Source of the DNA: Anadara kagoshimensis
Lineage: Eukaryota > Mollusca > Bivalvia > Arcoida > Arcidae
Reading direction: 5' to 3'
Assembly (NCBI GenBank): GCA_021292105.1
Contig: CM037870.1
Location: 12,077,353-12,141,352 of the forward strand
Length of the DNA: 64,000 nt
The notes under the pieces are model-generated. The model saw nothing but the letters and a program-made list of their open reading frames with translations, was not told the DNA's origin and ran no database searches. The translations under genes and the position numbers were made by a program. Position 1 is the first letter of the stretch; each line of letters begins with the position of its first letter. Positions 10,201 through 20,899 of the stretch are shown in pieces.

Positions 10201-12909
10201 ATGTCACCTATAGTTGGTGATGTCTCGATATAAGTGAAATATTCTTCAGTACTTCAATCCTGTACGACGAAAATACATGTAGGAACTTCATATGATAACA
10301 AGGACCACAGCAGTCACATTGGCAAATTACTTTATGGTTCCGAGGTAGTGAGCCGTTCTTAAAAGTACAGCTCGGGTCTGTCGAAAGTTTAACACCAGGG
10401 TAACTAAAATGAGTCGAAGCTCAGCTGTCACGTGACTGAGATATGGGTAGTCAGTGGCTGAGAAGCTGTAGAGAAATAGACAGCAGCAGTCGAAAAACAG
10501 CCGAGCTAACGAGCGGCCGACACAAGCACCTACTCGGCACTGATCAGTTAGCTAAGTGTTAAACTTTCGACGGTCTGTACTGTATCTAGCACTTTAATTT
10601 TTTACCTTAATCGTTGCAGATGCCTGGCAGACGACAGATTCTGGAAGATCGTCTGCAAACCAACATAACATGTCTGCATCATGTATTAGGAATGTCTGTG
10701 ACAAAGTTTTAGCCCCTAACCAGAGCGGTCGGTCTCTGAAGGTTGTTTGAACCAGGCTCAATTTGCCGAGTTCACCTGACATCGCTCTGGTGTGCAATTC
10801 CCGAATGGCTGGATCAAAATGTCTGAAATGTAATATTATTTTTATAATTATTATTATTATTATTATTGAATTCAGTCGTCTTTAATGAGGAAGTTTTGTG
10901 TATTTTAGATTCCATTTGAAGCTTTGAGTTCCATAATGACACGTGGGATATAATTAGAATCTTACATGAGTGTTTTTGTAACACTGAATTTATTAAAAGA
11001 AATATTTTAAAAAAAATATGAAAATGAAGTAAAAAAGAAAATTATGTAATAACCCTTGTCGAGTTACATAAGAAATAAAAAGGATTTTAATGAATTTAAT
11101 ATTACATAAATACGAAAGCAAATTGTTTTTAATTATATAATTTAAAATGTTTTCCCGTATTTACGCTTTGCTTAAAATACCGAAATACACACAGCTCGCA
11201 TAACTATGTGAATGGGATGAGCAAACGGAAGTACTGCAAATTAAGATTAATACCAAATTTGCATCTGGAATAATAAATACTTATGCAAATATGTAGTCAA
11301 CCCACCCCCCCCCCCCCGGAAAAAAAGTCATGATTGAGCAAATAACCATTTTCACACATATGATGTATACGTATTTTTTATAGATATACTAAACGCCAAT
11401 AATGAATTCGACACTTGTAATATACCACATTAAAGCCAACAAAAGTGCAACATATCAAATGGCGTCATAACTCGCACACAACGGCATACAGTTCTTGGTC
11501 GGAATGACTATTGTATATCATTATGTTGGGTAGATTTTATAATAATTGTTGTTAACACTTGGATAGTAATTTTGTTAAAATAGTGTGTACATGTTCGTTT
11601 TGGTCTCATATTATCTCATTCAGAAGCAATATGATTCCATTAATGATTTAAAAGATAAAGTCTTCACATAGTTAAAGACGTATTTCGCCCTGCTTTGCAA
11701 ATGGCCAATCCCCAGTTCGAGTCAGAATCATTTCTTGACAAACATTTCTTAACTTGCATTCGGCAAATTTTGACAATCTTTTTTGGAACTGATAATTAAC
11801 ATTTTTTGACAACTAAATACAAAAGTTGTAAGCTTAAAATGATCTTCAAAATGACACCTTACTGGATATCTGGATATCACTTTAAATATGACAGATTAAA
11901 AATAAGGAACATTTTAGTTTGGGAATGATTGTGAAACCAGGAACGGTTCCATATGTGTGAATATGTAAATAATTTTGAAAATTTGACCTATTGGTTTCAT
12001 TAAAATTCCTTTCAACAGAAAAATAGAAAATTTATGCATGTTATTCTTGTCTCACCTGTTAAAAGCACAAAACAACATGGCACCATATTTTTCAGCATCG
12101 TCGTAACAAGCTATGATATCCTCCAAATTTTCAGACAGAGGTTTCTCGCTCATAACAGCTTTCCCTTTAAAAATATTCAAATGTACAATATGCATATGCA
12201 TGTATCTATTTATCCCTAAATCTGTCATTGCCTAATTTCAGGGACATATTCACTAAAACCGGAAATGTTAAGCTTTTTGGATTATTAAATTGGTTGGATT
12301 GTTTGGACCATACCACTAACAGCTGGTATGTAATCCAAAAGGTATACAGTCTTCTGTTTTACATCTAAATTTCATAAGAAAATTAAACATCATCTAACCT
12401 TTAGGGGTACATCAAACATAAAAAATCATGCACTTGCATTTATTAAATTTTACATAATTTCCCCTGTACACTATTCTGATATCCGAGACTATTTTAACAT
12501 ACCACTTTGTAGAGCCTGTCTTGTAAGTTTGGCATGAGTGTCTGTTGGTGTACATATGCAAACCCCTTTAACTCTATAATAGAAAGAAAAAACTTTATTT
12601 AATATGGATGATAAAATTTAACGCATGAGCTTTTAAGTGAGGCCGGGTATTCCGGAAATGTAACGAAATATTTAAAAGGTTAACATACCTTTTGTCGGCT
12701 AACACCTTTGGTATTTCCTCTATAGACGCTATTTTGACGTCATCACTGACGTGGAAGGTTTTCTTCACTTCCTGCACTAATTCTTTATTTCCTTCGACAA
12801 TCCACACAAGATCCACTCTTGGATTGGACAGCAAGTTCTTCAAGTGAACTTGACCTATACGTCCGACGCCATACAGTGCTAGGCCCGTCTTTGTCGACAT
12901 GTTTAGGAT
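7107..12909 (-). CDS. Gfo/Idh/MocA oxidoreductase (IolG/YrbE-like), frame broken in exon 5
   Basis: This is an NAD(P)-dependent sugar or inositol dehydrogenase-type enzyme, expected to be cytosolic. Coding exons on the minus strand are 12900..12689, 12573..12503, 12164..12056, 10822..10606, 9763..9645, 8290..8125 and 7219..7107 (stop TAA). All introns are GT-AG and the split codons rejoin family motifs. Visible motifs are the N-terminal Rossmann GVGRIGQVH, CTPTDTHA, the cofactor-site EKP in MSEKPLSE, AFNRHFDP, and IHDAD followed by MLCWF in the substrate domain. After these come DHSRYSPYGYDIRLEVLGS and the C-terminal helix. The length would be 335 residues, normal for the family. Exon 5 has 119 bases where both boundaries demand 120, which causes a frameshift. 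In relatives a GG...D precedes the IHD motif; here the Asp four residues before His is Thr. The substrate is unknown. Confidence 0.9.
7640..7865 (+). mobile_element. SINE-A copy (tRNA-derived), decayed
   Basis: It opens with a remnant A-box region (GACCTCGGTGGCCATG). It continues GTGTGAGAAAGTT, GGTACTGCAGTTTCCTCCACC and AAACTTGACTGGGGCGTAAAA, and ends before GCTTTACTCA. The same order is seen at 55045 and 63095. It lies in the last intron of the oxidoreductase. Confidence 0.65.
7918..8100. mobile_element. MITE-1 copy 1
   Basis: A 183 bp element bounded by TACAGTCCAACCTG and the inverted ATGTTTGACTGTA. Inside, the block TATAAAGGCCACCTG or its complement occurs four to five times, so the whole unit can fold into a multi-branched structure. 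Further copies are listed separately. Confidence 0.85.
8125..8290 (-). CDS. Oxidoreductase exon 6
   Basis: 166 bases, phase 0 to phase 1. It encodes VLGSEAMLIADAKVKTSVKT, continuing to FHDAYIAELNHFIDAIEG, the last part of the C-terminal domain with the usual HFIDAIEG. Acceptor TTTTTACAG, donor GTATCT. Confidence 0.92.
9645..9763 (-). pseudogene. Oxidoreductase exon 5 with a one-base deletion
   Basis: The acceptor AACATTAG and donor GTACAA are intact and both flanking boundaries are phase 0, so the exon should be a multiple of three; it is 119 bases. Frame one gives EVADRDDVDTIVVTMKF and then hits TGA. From the CCC at 9711-9713 the family sequence continues in the next frame as SGMIGILDHSRYSPYGYDIRLE. 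A lost C in this short C run explains it. It may be a sequencing or assembly indel or a real null allele; the rest of the gene is well preserved. Confidence 0.85.
10090..10262 (+). mobile_element. SINE-B copy
   Basis: GTCACGGCAGGTGTGGCATG, TTAAAGAACCCTCTCTGTAC, GCACTGCAAAGGTAAAAA and GATGTCTCGATATAAGTGAA match the copies at 6825 and 61865. The upstream piece at 9966-9990 (GGGATCGAACCTC) resembles a B box but has no matching A box. Confidence 0.65.
10365..10583. mobile_element. MITE-2 copy 1
   Basis: The left end reads AGTACAG-CTCGGGTCTGTCGAAAGTTTAACAC; the right end reads TAAGTGTTAAACTTTCGACG-GTCTGTACTGT, its inverse. The interior is comparatively GC-rich (GAGTCGAAGCTCAGCTGTC, CAGCCGAGCTAACGAGCGGC). 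No protein is encoded. It ends 23 bases before oxidoreductase exon 4. Confidence 0.85.
10606..10822 (-). CDS. Oxidoreductase exon 4 (substrate domain)
   Basis: 217 bases. It encodes HFDPAIRELHTRAMSGELG, then RDRPLW and TFLIHDADMLCWFADD, ending ASATIK at phase 0. Most relatives read SGG-xFxD-xxIHDxD here; this copy lacks the two glycines and has Thr for the catalytic Asp. Confidence 0.9.
10850..12040. other. Oxidoreductase intron 3, no exon seen
   Basis: AT-rich sequence with an (ATT)n run at about 10842-10866 and a C run at 11302-11317. I see no exon and no recognisable element. Confidence 0.5.
12056..12164 (-). CDS. Oxidoreductase exon 3 (EKP motif)
   Basis: 109 bases. It encodes GKAVMSEKPLSENLEDI and continues to CAFNR. 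The EKP lysine is a conserved cofactor and catalytic residue in this family. Donor GTGAGA; the last two bases AG join the A of exon 4 to make Arg. Confidence 0.9.
12503..12573 (-). CDS. Oxidoreductase exon 2
   Basis: 71 bases, encoding VKGVCICTPTDTHAKLTRQALQSG, the second half of the nucleotide-binding domain. Acceptor TATTATAG, donor GTATGT. Confidence 0.9.
12689..12909 (-). CDS. Oxidoreductase exon 1, start codon and Rossmann motif
   Basis: The ATG is at 12900 and the translation begins MSTKTGLALYGVGRIGQVH. Nine untranslated bases precede it, then an acceptor TTTTTCAG at 12910 and above, so a 5'UTR intron is expected. An upstream in-frame ATG (12954) lies beyond that acceptor, inside the intron, and is not used. 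The donor after ADKR is GTATGT. Confidence 0.9.
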
Positions 12910-13439
12910 CTGAAAAATACCATATACATTGATACTTAACACGTAAGGTGACATACATTTCTTCAGTTTTAAATTTTACAGTTGCCAAGGAAACGGATTA
13001 ATATAAGCCATTCTGGCTTGTTCCTGGATTCTTTTCTATATTTCTATATGTTTGTATATTAAATTACATGTTGTATATATTGTTTATGTAGAATAAAATT
13101 TTGTTTATACTAAGGTGACATACGTAAAAAGTGTTTGTAATTTGGAGATATTTTATTCCTAGAAGTTATTTCATGCTTTCAAAATATTATTTCGAATTAC
13201 TTTTCCAATATTCGCATTAGTTATTTTTCGCTTCTTCGCAAAAGTAAATAAGTATTTTCATCAGTTTCGAAATACGATTTCAAAAATACAAGTTAAATAT
13301 TTTGAAAATGCAAAATAACTTGCAAAAATATGTAATACATTTTGTGACTATAAGAAATGCAATTTCAAAATAACGTTTTTGCACATTAGTCATTACACTT
13401 TATGGGCTCCATATATTGATTGCACAATGCATGGATAGG

Positions 13440-13900
13440 GAAAATGATATACATGTAGTGAGTGAGTGAGTTATTGTTTAAAGCCGCATCAGCATTATTG
13501 CAGCTATTCGCGGCTGGAAAAAGTAAAAGATACAATAGTATCTATAACACAAAGTATAAAATGTAAAATTAAAAATAACAACAAATAAATTTTTAATAAA
13601 ACTATTGCTAAACTGATAAAAACCAGTTATATAGATGGGGTCGGGAAGACTGTCACGGAAATTTGTATGAACTATAAATGACGAGTAATGTATACCGGTA
13701 TATATAAGAAAATTTCAAAGTTCTTATACAATGCATTTACATGTAAATTAAGGAATGAAATGTTCATAGAAACTGAACTGTTTGCCAGTTTATGTAACTA
13801 CATGTATTATACATTGTCATTGCTGATTTTGAATGTATTATTTTAATAAAAACTCAAAATCAGCACATGACAACATTATAAATCTCTGATTAATGGTATA
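13440..13900. repeat. Interspersed repeat and hairpin in the 5'UTR intron
   Basis: GTTTAAAGCCGCATCAGCATTATTGCAGCTATTCGCGGC (13476-13514) recurs at 42475-42520 as TTAACGTCGCATCAGC. At 13815-13880, TGTCATTGCTGATTTTGAATG and the later CAAAATCAGCACATGACAAC form an inverted pair of the foldback hairpin family described at 20738. Direct repeats of TTATTTGTGGCAAAAAGCATTTGTATGC occur at about 13990 and 14150. Confidence 0.55.
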
Positions 13901-14304
13901 TGTGATGTTCTCTTACCATCTTGGTTGTTTCTCTATGTGATATTGATTGTATTATTATTATTATCATTATGCAACCAGCTATGTAAACTTAATTTGTGGT
14001 AAAAAACATTTGTATGCTTACTGCAATAAAGATGTTGAATTGAATAAATTGAATTGCACATGCTTGCAACTTAATTCAAATGCGACTTTAAAGGTTATCA
14101 AGCGTTTTGTGCAAAGATAATAAATTTGCATTTTATAGTTATGTAAACTTTATTTGTGGCAAAAAGCATTTGTATGCTTACTGCATTTGCTTGCAACTTA
14201 ATTCAAATGTGACTTTAAAGGTTGCCAAGTTAGCGTTTTGTGCAAAGATGATAAATTTGCATTTTATATCATTTAAATAATAAATTTGATTTATTTAAAC
14301 TTAC

Positions 14305-14420
14305 CTGTACAGAAAAGCGGGTTAAGTGACTGACTACCTGTGTGAATTTTACCGTAATCGAGTTGTCTTGCTGTCCTTATCACGTCTTGACGGAAACAAG
14401 TGATAAAATTACAAACTTGT
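14305..14420 (-). promoter_or_regulatory. Likely 5'UTR exon and promoter of the oxidoreductase
   Basis: On the minus strand CTGTACAG|GTAAGT gives a strong donor at 14305/14304. It would splice to the untranslated acceptor at 12910, nine bases before the ATG. The sequence upstream to about 14420 is less AT-rich than its surroundings. No TATA box is evident. The transcription start is not resolved. Confidence 0.45.
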
Positions 14421-14556
14421 ATATCTTTGCATTATTTTTATCACTTATATTTAAATATTGTTGAAAACTTGGGTCGATGTCGAGTTCAAAGTTATTATGT
14501 AACTACTCTATTTTATAATTTGAATTTATTTAATATTTAAGTGTTATACAGAAAGC

Positions 14557-14760
14557 AGCTCTGATATAGCCAGTGTCACAAGTACGTTGAACACATCTTT
14601 AACGTACATTAGAAATAATTAGTGAGCTCTGATATAGCCAGTGTCACAAGTACGTTGAACACATCTTTAACGTACATTAGAAATAATTAGTGAGCTCTGA
14701 TATAGCCAGTGTCACAAGTACGTTGAACACATCTTTAACGTACATTAGAAATAATTAGTG
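14557..14760. repeat. Perfect 3 x 68 bp tandem array
   Basis: Three identical 68-base units begin AGCTCTGATATAGCCAGTG at 14557, 14625 and 14693. Each unit contains TACGTT and, 12 bases later, AACGTA, so a small hairpin is possible. Perfect identity implies a recent expansion or an assembly artefact. The array starts about 140 bases beyond the probable oxidoreductase promoter. Confidence 0.95.
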
Positions 14761-15239
14761 AATTATTTAACTTTCCTATTCCTTGAGCTTGCTAAACCAG
14801 GGATTTTTCTGGGTATCCACAGGGTCCGGTAAAGGGACCTATTCCCAATGAAAAAGCATACATTTTTCCCAATTCTGTAGTAAAAAAATTCCCAATTAGC
14901 TATGTTTATCAATTTTTTGAGAAAAAAATTTCACAAGATCATCAACATCATATTCGGAGGATATCTCGTTCTGATAACGATTTCAATCTATATTAACCCA
15001 CATTTTGCTGGATGATTTATATAGAGACAAAAGAGACAGTGCTATTTTGCTGTGAACACCGATATCATTTGTTAATTACCAGTATTCTAGAGGTCTAGAA
15101 TTTCTAATATGTTGTTGTGATTTTTCCCCAAATAACATTTTTTGAGCATTTTCCCAATTTCATCCCAAGGTCCTTTTCCCAAAAAGGTCAGAAAAATCCC
15201 TGTAAACAGATCAAATCGCCTCTTATAATGCCTAGATTT

Positions 15240-15400
15240 GAATGCTACTACAGTAAATCCTAGTATGAGACAGTTTGCCAGTTCGCTTTGACGATGATCG
15301 TTGGCTTTCTACGGGCACTACAACCTCAACCATCCAAGAACTGAAAGCCTCGATATAAGTAAAAGAATCTTGATTGGGATACAAAACACCATTATTTCAC
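15240..15400 (+). mobile_element. SINE-A 3' portion
   Basis: Contains CTAGTATGAGACAGTTTGCC, ACTGAAAGCCTCGATATAAG and AGAATCTTGATTGGGATACA, then CACTCAA, in the same order as the SINE-A copies at 55045 and 63095. The tRNA head is missing. Confidence 0.65.
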
Positions 15401-16149
15401 TCAATAATTACTCTATAACAACCTCTTATTGTTTTCCCAAGCCTAGAGTGAAAACAATTTGTGGTTACTAGTATCTTTGCCCTATATTGGCTAGCTTTTT
15501 CAACTAAATGAAGGTGCTTTGACCGACTTTTTTCACGTTCACGTATATATCGGTAGTACGTTGCCTTCCTGAAACACTTTTTTTCACTGCACATTGTTTA
15601 GTGCATAATGCTTTGAGCTGCATGTGCATCATGGCAACGATATTGGAATGCAATCTGATGTCATCAGGGAAAGTTCAACTCTAAAACAATTGATATTTTG
15701 AAATTACAATCAAACTAAAAAAATTGATGTTGACTCTGATGTCATTTGTGAAAGTTAATTTCTGAAACAATTGATATTTTGAAACAGACAATTGACGTTG
15801 ACAAATACGACCTTGGCAAAAAAATCTGCATTTAAAATAGCTCAATGTTATCGTTTTGATATTTTGAAATTAAGTTAAACTTAAACAAACAGCGAAGATG
15901 TACACGACCTTGTCAGTTACTACTTGTATGCATTATGGCCTCAAAAGTAATCAAATCGAGGCGTTGGAGAGTCCTGGTAAATTAACCTTTACCTTAAGGC
16001 TGCCCTCGCCAGAAGGCGCATAATATAAGGTCGTAACGCTATCTTTCCATTCTTGCCTGTCTTTTGCTGCTGTTTTTGCTGTGTTCCAGCTGATCCGTCC
16101 GGCGGCGTTTCTTTCCTTTTCAGTCGTTCTCCCCTATTTAAATAAATAA

Positions 16150-16328
16150 AGTCAGACATGTCTATAACGGCCACCCAAGGGAACCAGTAAAAGTGGCCTT
16201 TATGGACGAATGACCTTTATATACAGGTTCAAAAATATGAATAAAGAGCAAATGGCATAAAATTTTACTGGCCTTTATGAGCAATTGGTCCTTTTATAGA
16301 TGTGGCCTTTAACACAGGATTGGCTGTA
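16150..16328. mobile_element. MITE-1 copy 2
   Basis: GTCAGACATGTCTATAACGG, then CCACCCAAGGGAACCAGTAA, TGACCTTTATATACAGGTTC, and ending CAGGATTGGCTGTAT. It is a more diverged copy of the element at 7918. Confidence 0.75.
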
Positions 16329-16494
16329 TTGAAATGAAATTATGTTATTAAGGATATGGTCGACACCAAATATTTTGCAATGATCCAGTTTTGATAAGAG
16401 ATTTTATATTGAAATTATCTAGTACAAACTCACTTATACGTGTGTCATGTACTAATTTTGAAGGTATTAATGTTTTTATGTATATCATTAAAAT

Positions 16495-16690
16495 TAAAAT
16501 TTAGCACATGGCAAGTACATGGAAGTTGTGGTCCTTTTCAATTTTATAGAATGATACCCTTCAACAGTAGCACATGGCAATGAATTGTCAATTGCATATA
16601 TATGTTTACTAATGTCACAAAGTGCATAATTAATTAGGTTCTTTCTGTCGTGCCATGTGCTACTTAAGATATTTGTTATCATCGGAATAA
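16495..16690. repeat. Foldback hairpin family cluster
   Basis: TAGCACATGGCA occurs at 16502 and at about 16567 and its complement TGCCATGTGCTA at about 16652, with AATTTT/AAATTC-type flanks. The arrangement resembles the tighter hairpins at 20738 and 28452 but with a long loop. Confidence 0.5.
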
Positions 16691-17029
16691 TGAATTAAAC
16701 AGTAGCAAATAAAAAATGCAATTTGCTACTTTGGAATGCATATAGTTTTATATATATTTAACACTAGTATACATGTTGTTTCTTTACTTCGGATCTACAT
16801 AACACATGACAGTTTTTAGTCTTTTCTTTTTTATGCTCTTATTCGTTTCACTCAAAAAAATTATCATCTTTATGCCCTTATAGTATATGTATGACAGCCC
16901 ATACATGCCAAAATTCGCTTAGATGTACCTACCTTTTTATAAATTTAATTTTGTTAATGAAAGCGCGTCATCTAATAATCATGATTCATTCTGATCACAT
17001 CTCCTCAATTTCTTATTTGCATTTTATGA

Positions 17030-17030
<1 letters not shown>

Positions 17031-17086
<56 letters not shown>

Positions 17087-17345
17087 GATTCCCCACCACC
17101 GAAGGTGGGGAATCATATTGTTTTCGTTCTGTTTCTTCTTATTATTATTATTATTTTTATTATTATTATTCCGCCAGGACCATATGATGCAGCCTATCTC
17201 GGGAACGGCTTGATGGATTTAGATGAAATTTGGTACCAATAATCTGTTGTATGTGTAGATAATCAAGACGTGTTCATTTTCGCTATCTTGAAGGTGGGTG
17301 GGTGGGTGTAAATTTCTTAATTGAATACGTAGTTAAATACCCGGG
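17031..17345. repeat. (ATT)n array followed by GATTCCCCACC palindrome element
   Basis: An ATT microsatellite runs to 17085. At 17087-17114 GATTCCCCACC-ACCGAA-GGTGGGGAATC is a perfect 11 bp stem with a 6-base loop. Then come more ATT runs and a block beginning CCGCCAGGACCATATGATGC, ending near a GGTGGGTGGG run. GGTGGGGAATCAT recurs at 19180-19192 just before another ATT array, so 17087-19215 may be one insertion between ATT tracts; that is only inferred. Confidence 0.6.
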
Positions 17346-17489
17346 GAAACTAATTCTGAATGGACATAAGCTGGTTACGACACTTTAATCATACCAAGCA
17401 AATGCTTTCACCTATGAGTTAATCCGATTAGTGACCATCAAAAACTTCGCGATTTTTAAAACCACAGCTTGTCACGTCACACGCCTGTT

Positions 17490-19110
17490 ATTAATACCTT
17501 ACACAATGAACTGAATGGTATATACAATTTGCCTTGATAGATCGAAGAAGGTTAAGCGTGTCGAAATGGCTTCGGGGTATTCTGTTAATCACTGACTGTG
17601 GAAGTAGAAGACTGCCCACTTTTAAAGTTAACACCAATGAAATTTCTCCTTTTACTGACTGATACTTTCCTAATGACCGGTATGTCGTTTTTCCCTTTAA
17701 CCGGACTTTATATAGTGTGTTGAAATATATTGGAAAATTGACGCTATGGTGATGCATAAGATAAGAATTATATTAAAATTTGAAATGAAATTTAGAACAT
17801 TTTTTAAAAACTATTTTGTTCCCTTAGTCGTGATCACGATCTATGAGGCACCAATATTTATTTTTCCCGAAATCATACTCGTAAAATTAAGGCAAAAATT
17901 GTAAATAAAATTAATTTATTATAACTACCATTTTGTATATTATAGGATAATTATTTTGTTGTAAACATTTCAATTTAATGTACCATTTCCATGAACATTG
18001 CCATATACAAAAATTCATATATTTTGACTGAGTAGATATATCGTTATTAACATGAACCTCAAACATATAGGAATAACCGATATAAGTCGCGAAATTAAAA
18101 TACGATGTGTATTGCGCATTGAATCACGATTATTAATCAATATTCTTTTTAAAAAAATATTAAATAAACATCACAAAGGGTAACTTTTGTTATATTTTAT
18201 TTTGGATTTTACAATAATTCCGAGTTCATCGGTGTTTATACTGTCTTACGACATCGGGAGTGCACCTAGGTATATCCTCAGGCAGTGTCGACACGGTCCT
18301 ATGTTACGTGGATCTACCTGCCCATCATTAGAAGGTCTTACATTCACACCTAAGACAAAGATCTTAATCAACTCATTCTTTAAGACCAGTCGTTAATTAC
18401 TGTGTTTATTCAGTGACACTCGCCGATCCGTCACTGGCATCAATGTGTTATCACCTGTTAATTACTGGTGACCAAGATACCGGTGAACTTTGAAAACTTG
18501 TGGCCAGAAAAATCGCAAAGCGCCTTTTTTTGTCGCCAGTTAAAGAAAAAAAAATCGCAATTGGCGACGTTGGCGATGCCCAGCGCAAACCCTTCAATAC
18601 GTGTTCATTCATTGTAACACGTGGCGACGCCGAATCAGAGGCCTGAGAGGGGTTATACGAGTTTTCTTATTTAATGAAATTCATTGAAAACGTCACTTCC
18701 TATGCCGAGAAGGCCTTCCAATGTACGATTTTTCTTAACCGAAAACTTTAATTTAAATCTACTTTAACTTTCAAAGAAATTTAAAAAAGTAATCAAGGTA
18801 GGATTTTTTCAGTTTACCAGGTCGGCGCTGTACAAATGTACTTCAAACACAACTGCCTTTAGAATGTAACCGTTCATCAAGGCAATATATACACAACATT
18901 AAAAACGCATGTGACGCGAAAATCACAAAATTTACCTGTTGATTAATAACTAAACAACAACATCTCTTGTTCATTTATTGTTTTATTCAATCTTATAATT
19001 CATATATGAAGGGCCGTAACTTTGATGTAAGACTACCTGCACATGCAGGTACCCGACTCGACTAGTGTATTACGTCAAATGTTGTATGTGTCAAAAAGTA
19101 TCCTTTTTGG
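17490..19110. other. No gene recognised
   Basis: Moderately complex sequence at 18200-18460 and 18480-18650 but no exon could be confirmed. GGCGAC/GTCGCC motifs in both orientations around 18530-18610 look like subterminal repeats of a DNA transposon whose ends I cannot fix. Confidence 0.35.
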
Positions 19111-19221
19111 TGATTGGCAACAAAATTTTACACCAATTGGGTCTTTTCACCAGATATATGCCATAAACTATTTATGGATGGTGGGGAATCATACGTAACT
19201 GGTATCCCAGTTACAATCTCT

Positions 19222-19342
19222 AGTTATTATTATTATTATTATAATAATTTGTTTTTAATTTTATTTATTTATTTATTTTATTTATTTATTTATTTATTTA
19301 TTTTTTATTTATTTATTATTTATTTATTTATTTTATTTTATA
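19222..19342. repeat. (ATT)n and (TTTA)n microsatellites
   Basis: A run of ATT triplets is followed by imperfect TTTA tetramers to about 19341. Confidence 0.9.
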
Positions 19343-19494
19343 CAAAATCTTATCTACAAGGACTATTCTACATTCTCTGCTTGATGTTTCGTGCTCCTTA
19401 TTACGTTCATTCGTTGTCTCAATGTGTTGTTGGCTACATAAGCTATTGCCGGGAAAGCTACAAAATACGTAATTCATTTATACTGTAAGCCCAT

Positions 19495-19765
19495 GTTAGT
19501 CAAGGCCCCAAAAAGTTTAAATGGTCGTCATTATAATATTGTCGATAGTTTGTTGCAAACTAATACTGGATATACCTGACCTCCCAAAGTTATCTAAATT
19601 TTGATTAGACACGTGGCAGGTGTAACTAGCTAAACAGGAGTGCTTACCCTTCCGGGCCACCTGGTCTTACCGTCTCTTAAGGAAGTTCGCCTCAGTTTAG
19701 TTTAATTTGCCAGTTTCATCGTTTTTACTTTGCTTTTTGAGATTGTAATTTGAATATTCGAATAT
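19495..19765 (+). mobile_element. RT retroelement, 3' flank fragment
   Basis: Contains TAGTCAAGGCCCCAAAAAGTT, GGTGTAACTAGCTAAACAGG, AGTGCTTACCCTTCCGGGCC, and CAGTTTCATCGTTTTTACTT followed by GATTGTAATTTGAA. The same ordered blocks surround the reverse-transcriptase remnant at 34855-35790. Confidence 0.65.
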
Positions 19766-19984
19766 TGCAATAATTCATCTTGCAGAACATACCTTTGAAT
19801 GTCGCATTCAGCTGCACGACGTCTTGTCGGACAAAATACAAGTTATTTCGATTTAAACTACATTACCAAAGGGTTGCCTTAATTTTAAACGCTTAATTGC
19901 AACCTAAAGCTTTTTGTACGTGCTTATACAAATAAATACGGTAAATAAATCGACCTTGGATATTTGAGTGAAAGCATTTGAAAA

Positions 19985-20485
19985 AGAGTGAAAAAATCGG
20001 ACGTTTGAGCGACGGAGTAATGTGCACTTGAGCGACAAAGTTAACCCGTTTGAACGAAATGCCAAATATCTTGTAGACATTTGAGCGACATTTTTCCGTT
20101 AGCCAGACGGAAGTCTGTTGTCCCTGCTAACCGCGGAGAGGTGGAAGTATACTTTTGCCTGAATGACATGTGAAGATAATCAAGCCGTTGTCATCATCAT
20201 TGATTGCTAGGAATGTGTCACCTTTACTTGTAACAAAGTTCATTTTAAACAAATTTTCATGGGTGTTCTGCACGACATTTTGGCAATAGGAATGAGTCTT
20301 TCTTCTACTCCTACACACTGCTTTCGCAACACTAAATATTTTAATAGATTTGAACTGTCACTCAAATGCCCATTCTAAAATAAGGTAATATTTTAAATCT
20401 GTCGCTTAAATGTCCGTCGCTCAAATGTCCACCAGGAGTTTTTTTTTAATTTTCGCTCAAATGTCCTGCGCCCAAATAAATATAT
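19985..20485. repeat. Foldback element with repeated TTTGAGCGAC arms
   Basis: The left arm has GACGTTTGAGCGACG, CACTTGAGCGACAAAG and GACATTTGAGCGACATTT. The right arm has the complement four times (TGTCACTCAAATGCCC, TGTCGCTTAAATGTCC, GTCGCTCAAATGTCC, TTCGCTCAAATGTCC). The middle 230 bases have no gene. Multiple inverted short repeats in both arms are typical of foldback or MITE-type DNA elements. Confidence 0.65.
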
Positions 20486-20737
20486 GCATCGATATCGGGA
20501 ATTTTATAATGACTGGTCCCAATATGCGTTTGTCTTTTTTTTTCTTTCTTTTTTTTATCAAAAACTGTATTGTTTTGTATTCTCGATTGTATTGGCTGTT
20601 GTCAAGAAAATGTTTTTCAGCTGCAAATATTTCCATCTTCTGTATTATTTTTCCCTGTACATTAACTACTTACTAATTTGAATAAAAATTTTAAAATCGA
20701 TGTTGGAACAAAACCCTTTCCGATACACGTGATAGTA

Positions 20738-20852
20738 TTGTCATGTGCTGTTTTTGGATTTCTATTAAAATAATGCATTCAAAAACAGCACATGACAACG
20801 TGCTACTTTTGAATTATATTATTTCATACAAATTCAAAAGTAGCACATGACA
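20738..20852. repeat. Two adjacent foldback hairpins
   Basis: Hairpin one has arms TTGTCATGTGCTGTTTTTGG (20738) and, ending at 20798, its inverse with one mismatch in 22. Hairpin two starts two bases later: GTGCTACTTTTGAATT (20800) pairs exactly with AATTCAAAAGTAGCAC (to 20846), and ATGACA follows. Both share the CATGTGCT core. Confidence 0.85.
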
Positions 20853-20899
20853 GTATTAATAATAAATTTTATGTGGGACATAATCAGCAATGGAACAGT

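Noticed and set aside
12901-12954. Upstream in-frame ATG of the oxidoreductase at 12954
   Set aside because: A TTTTTCAG acceptor lies between it and the family start MSTKTGLALYG, so this ATG is intronic.
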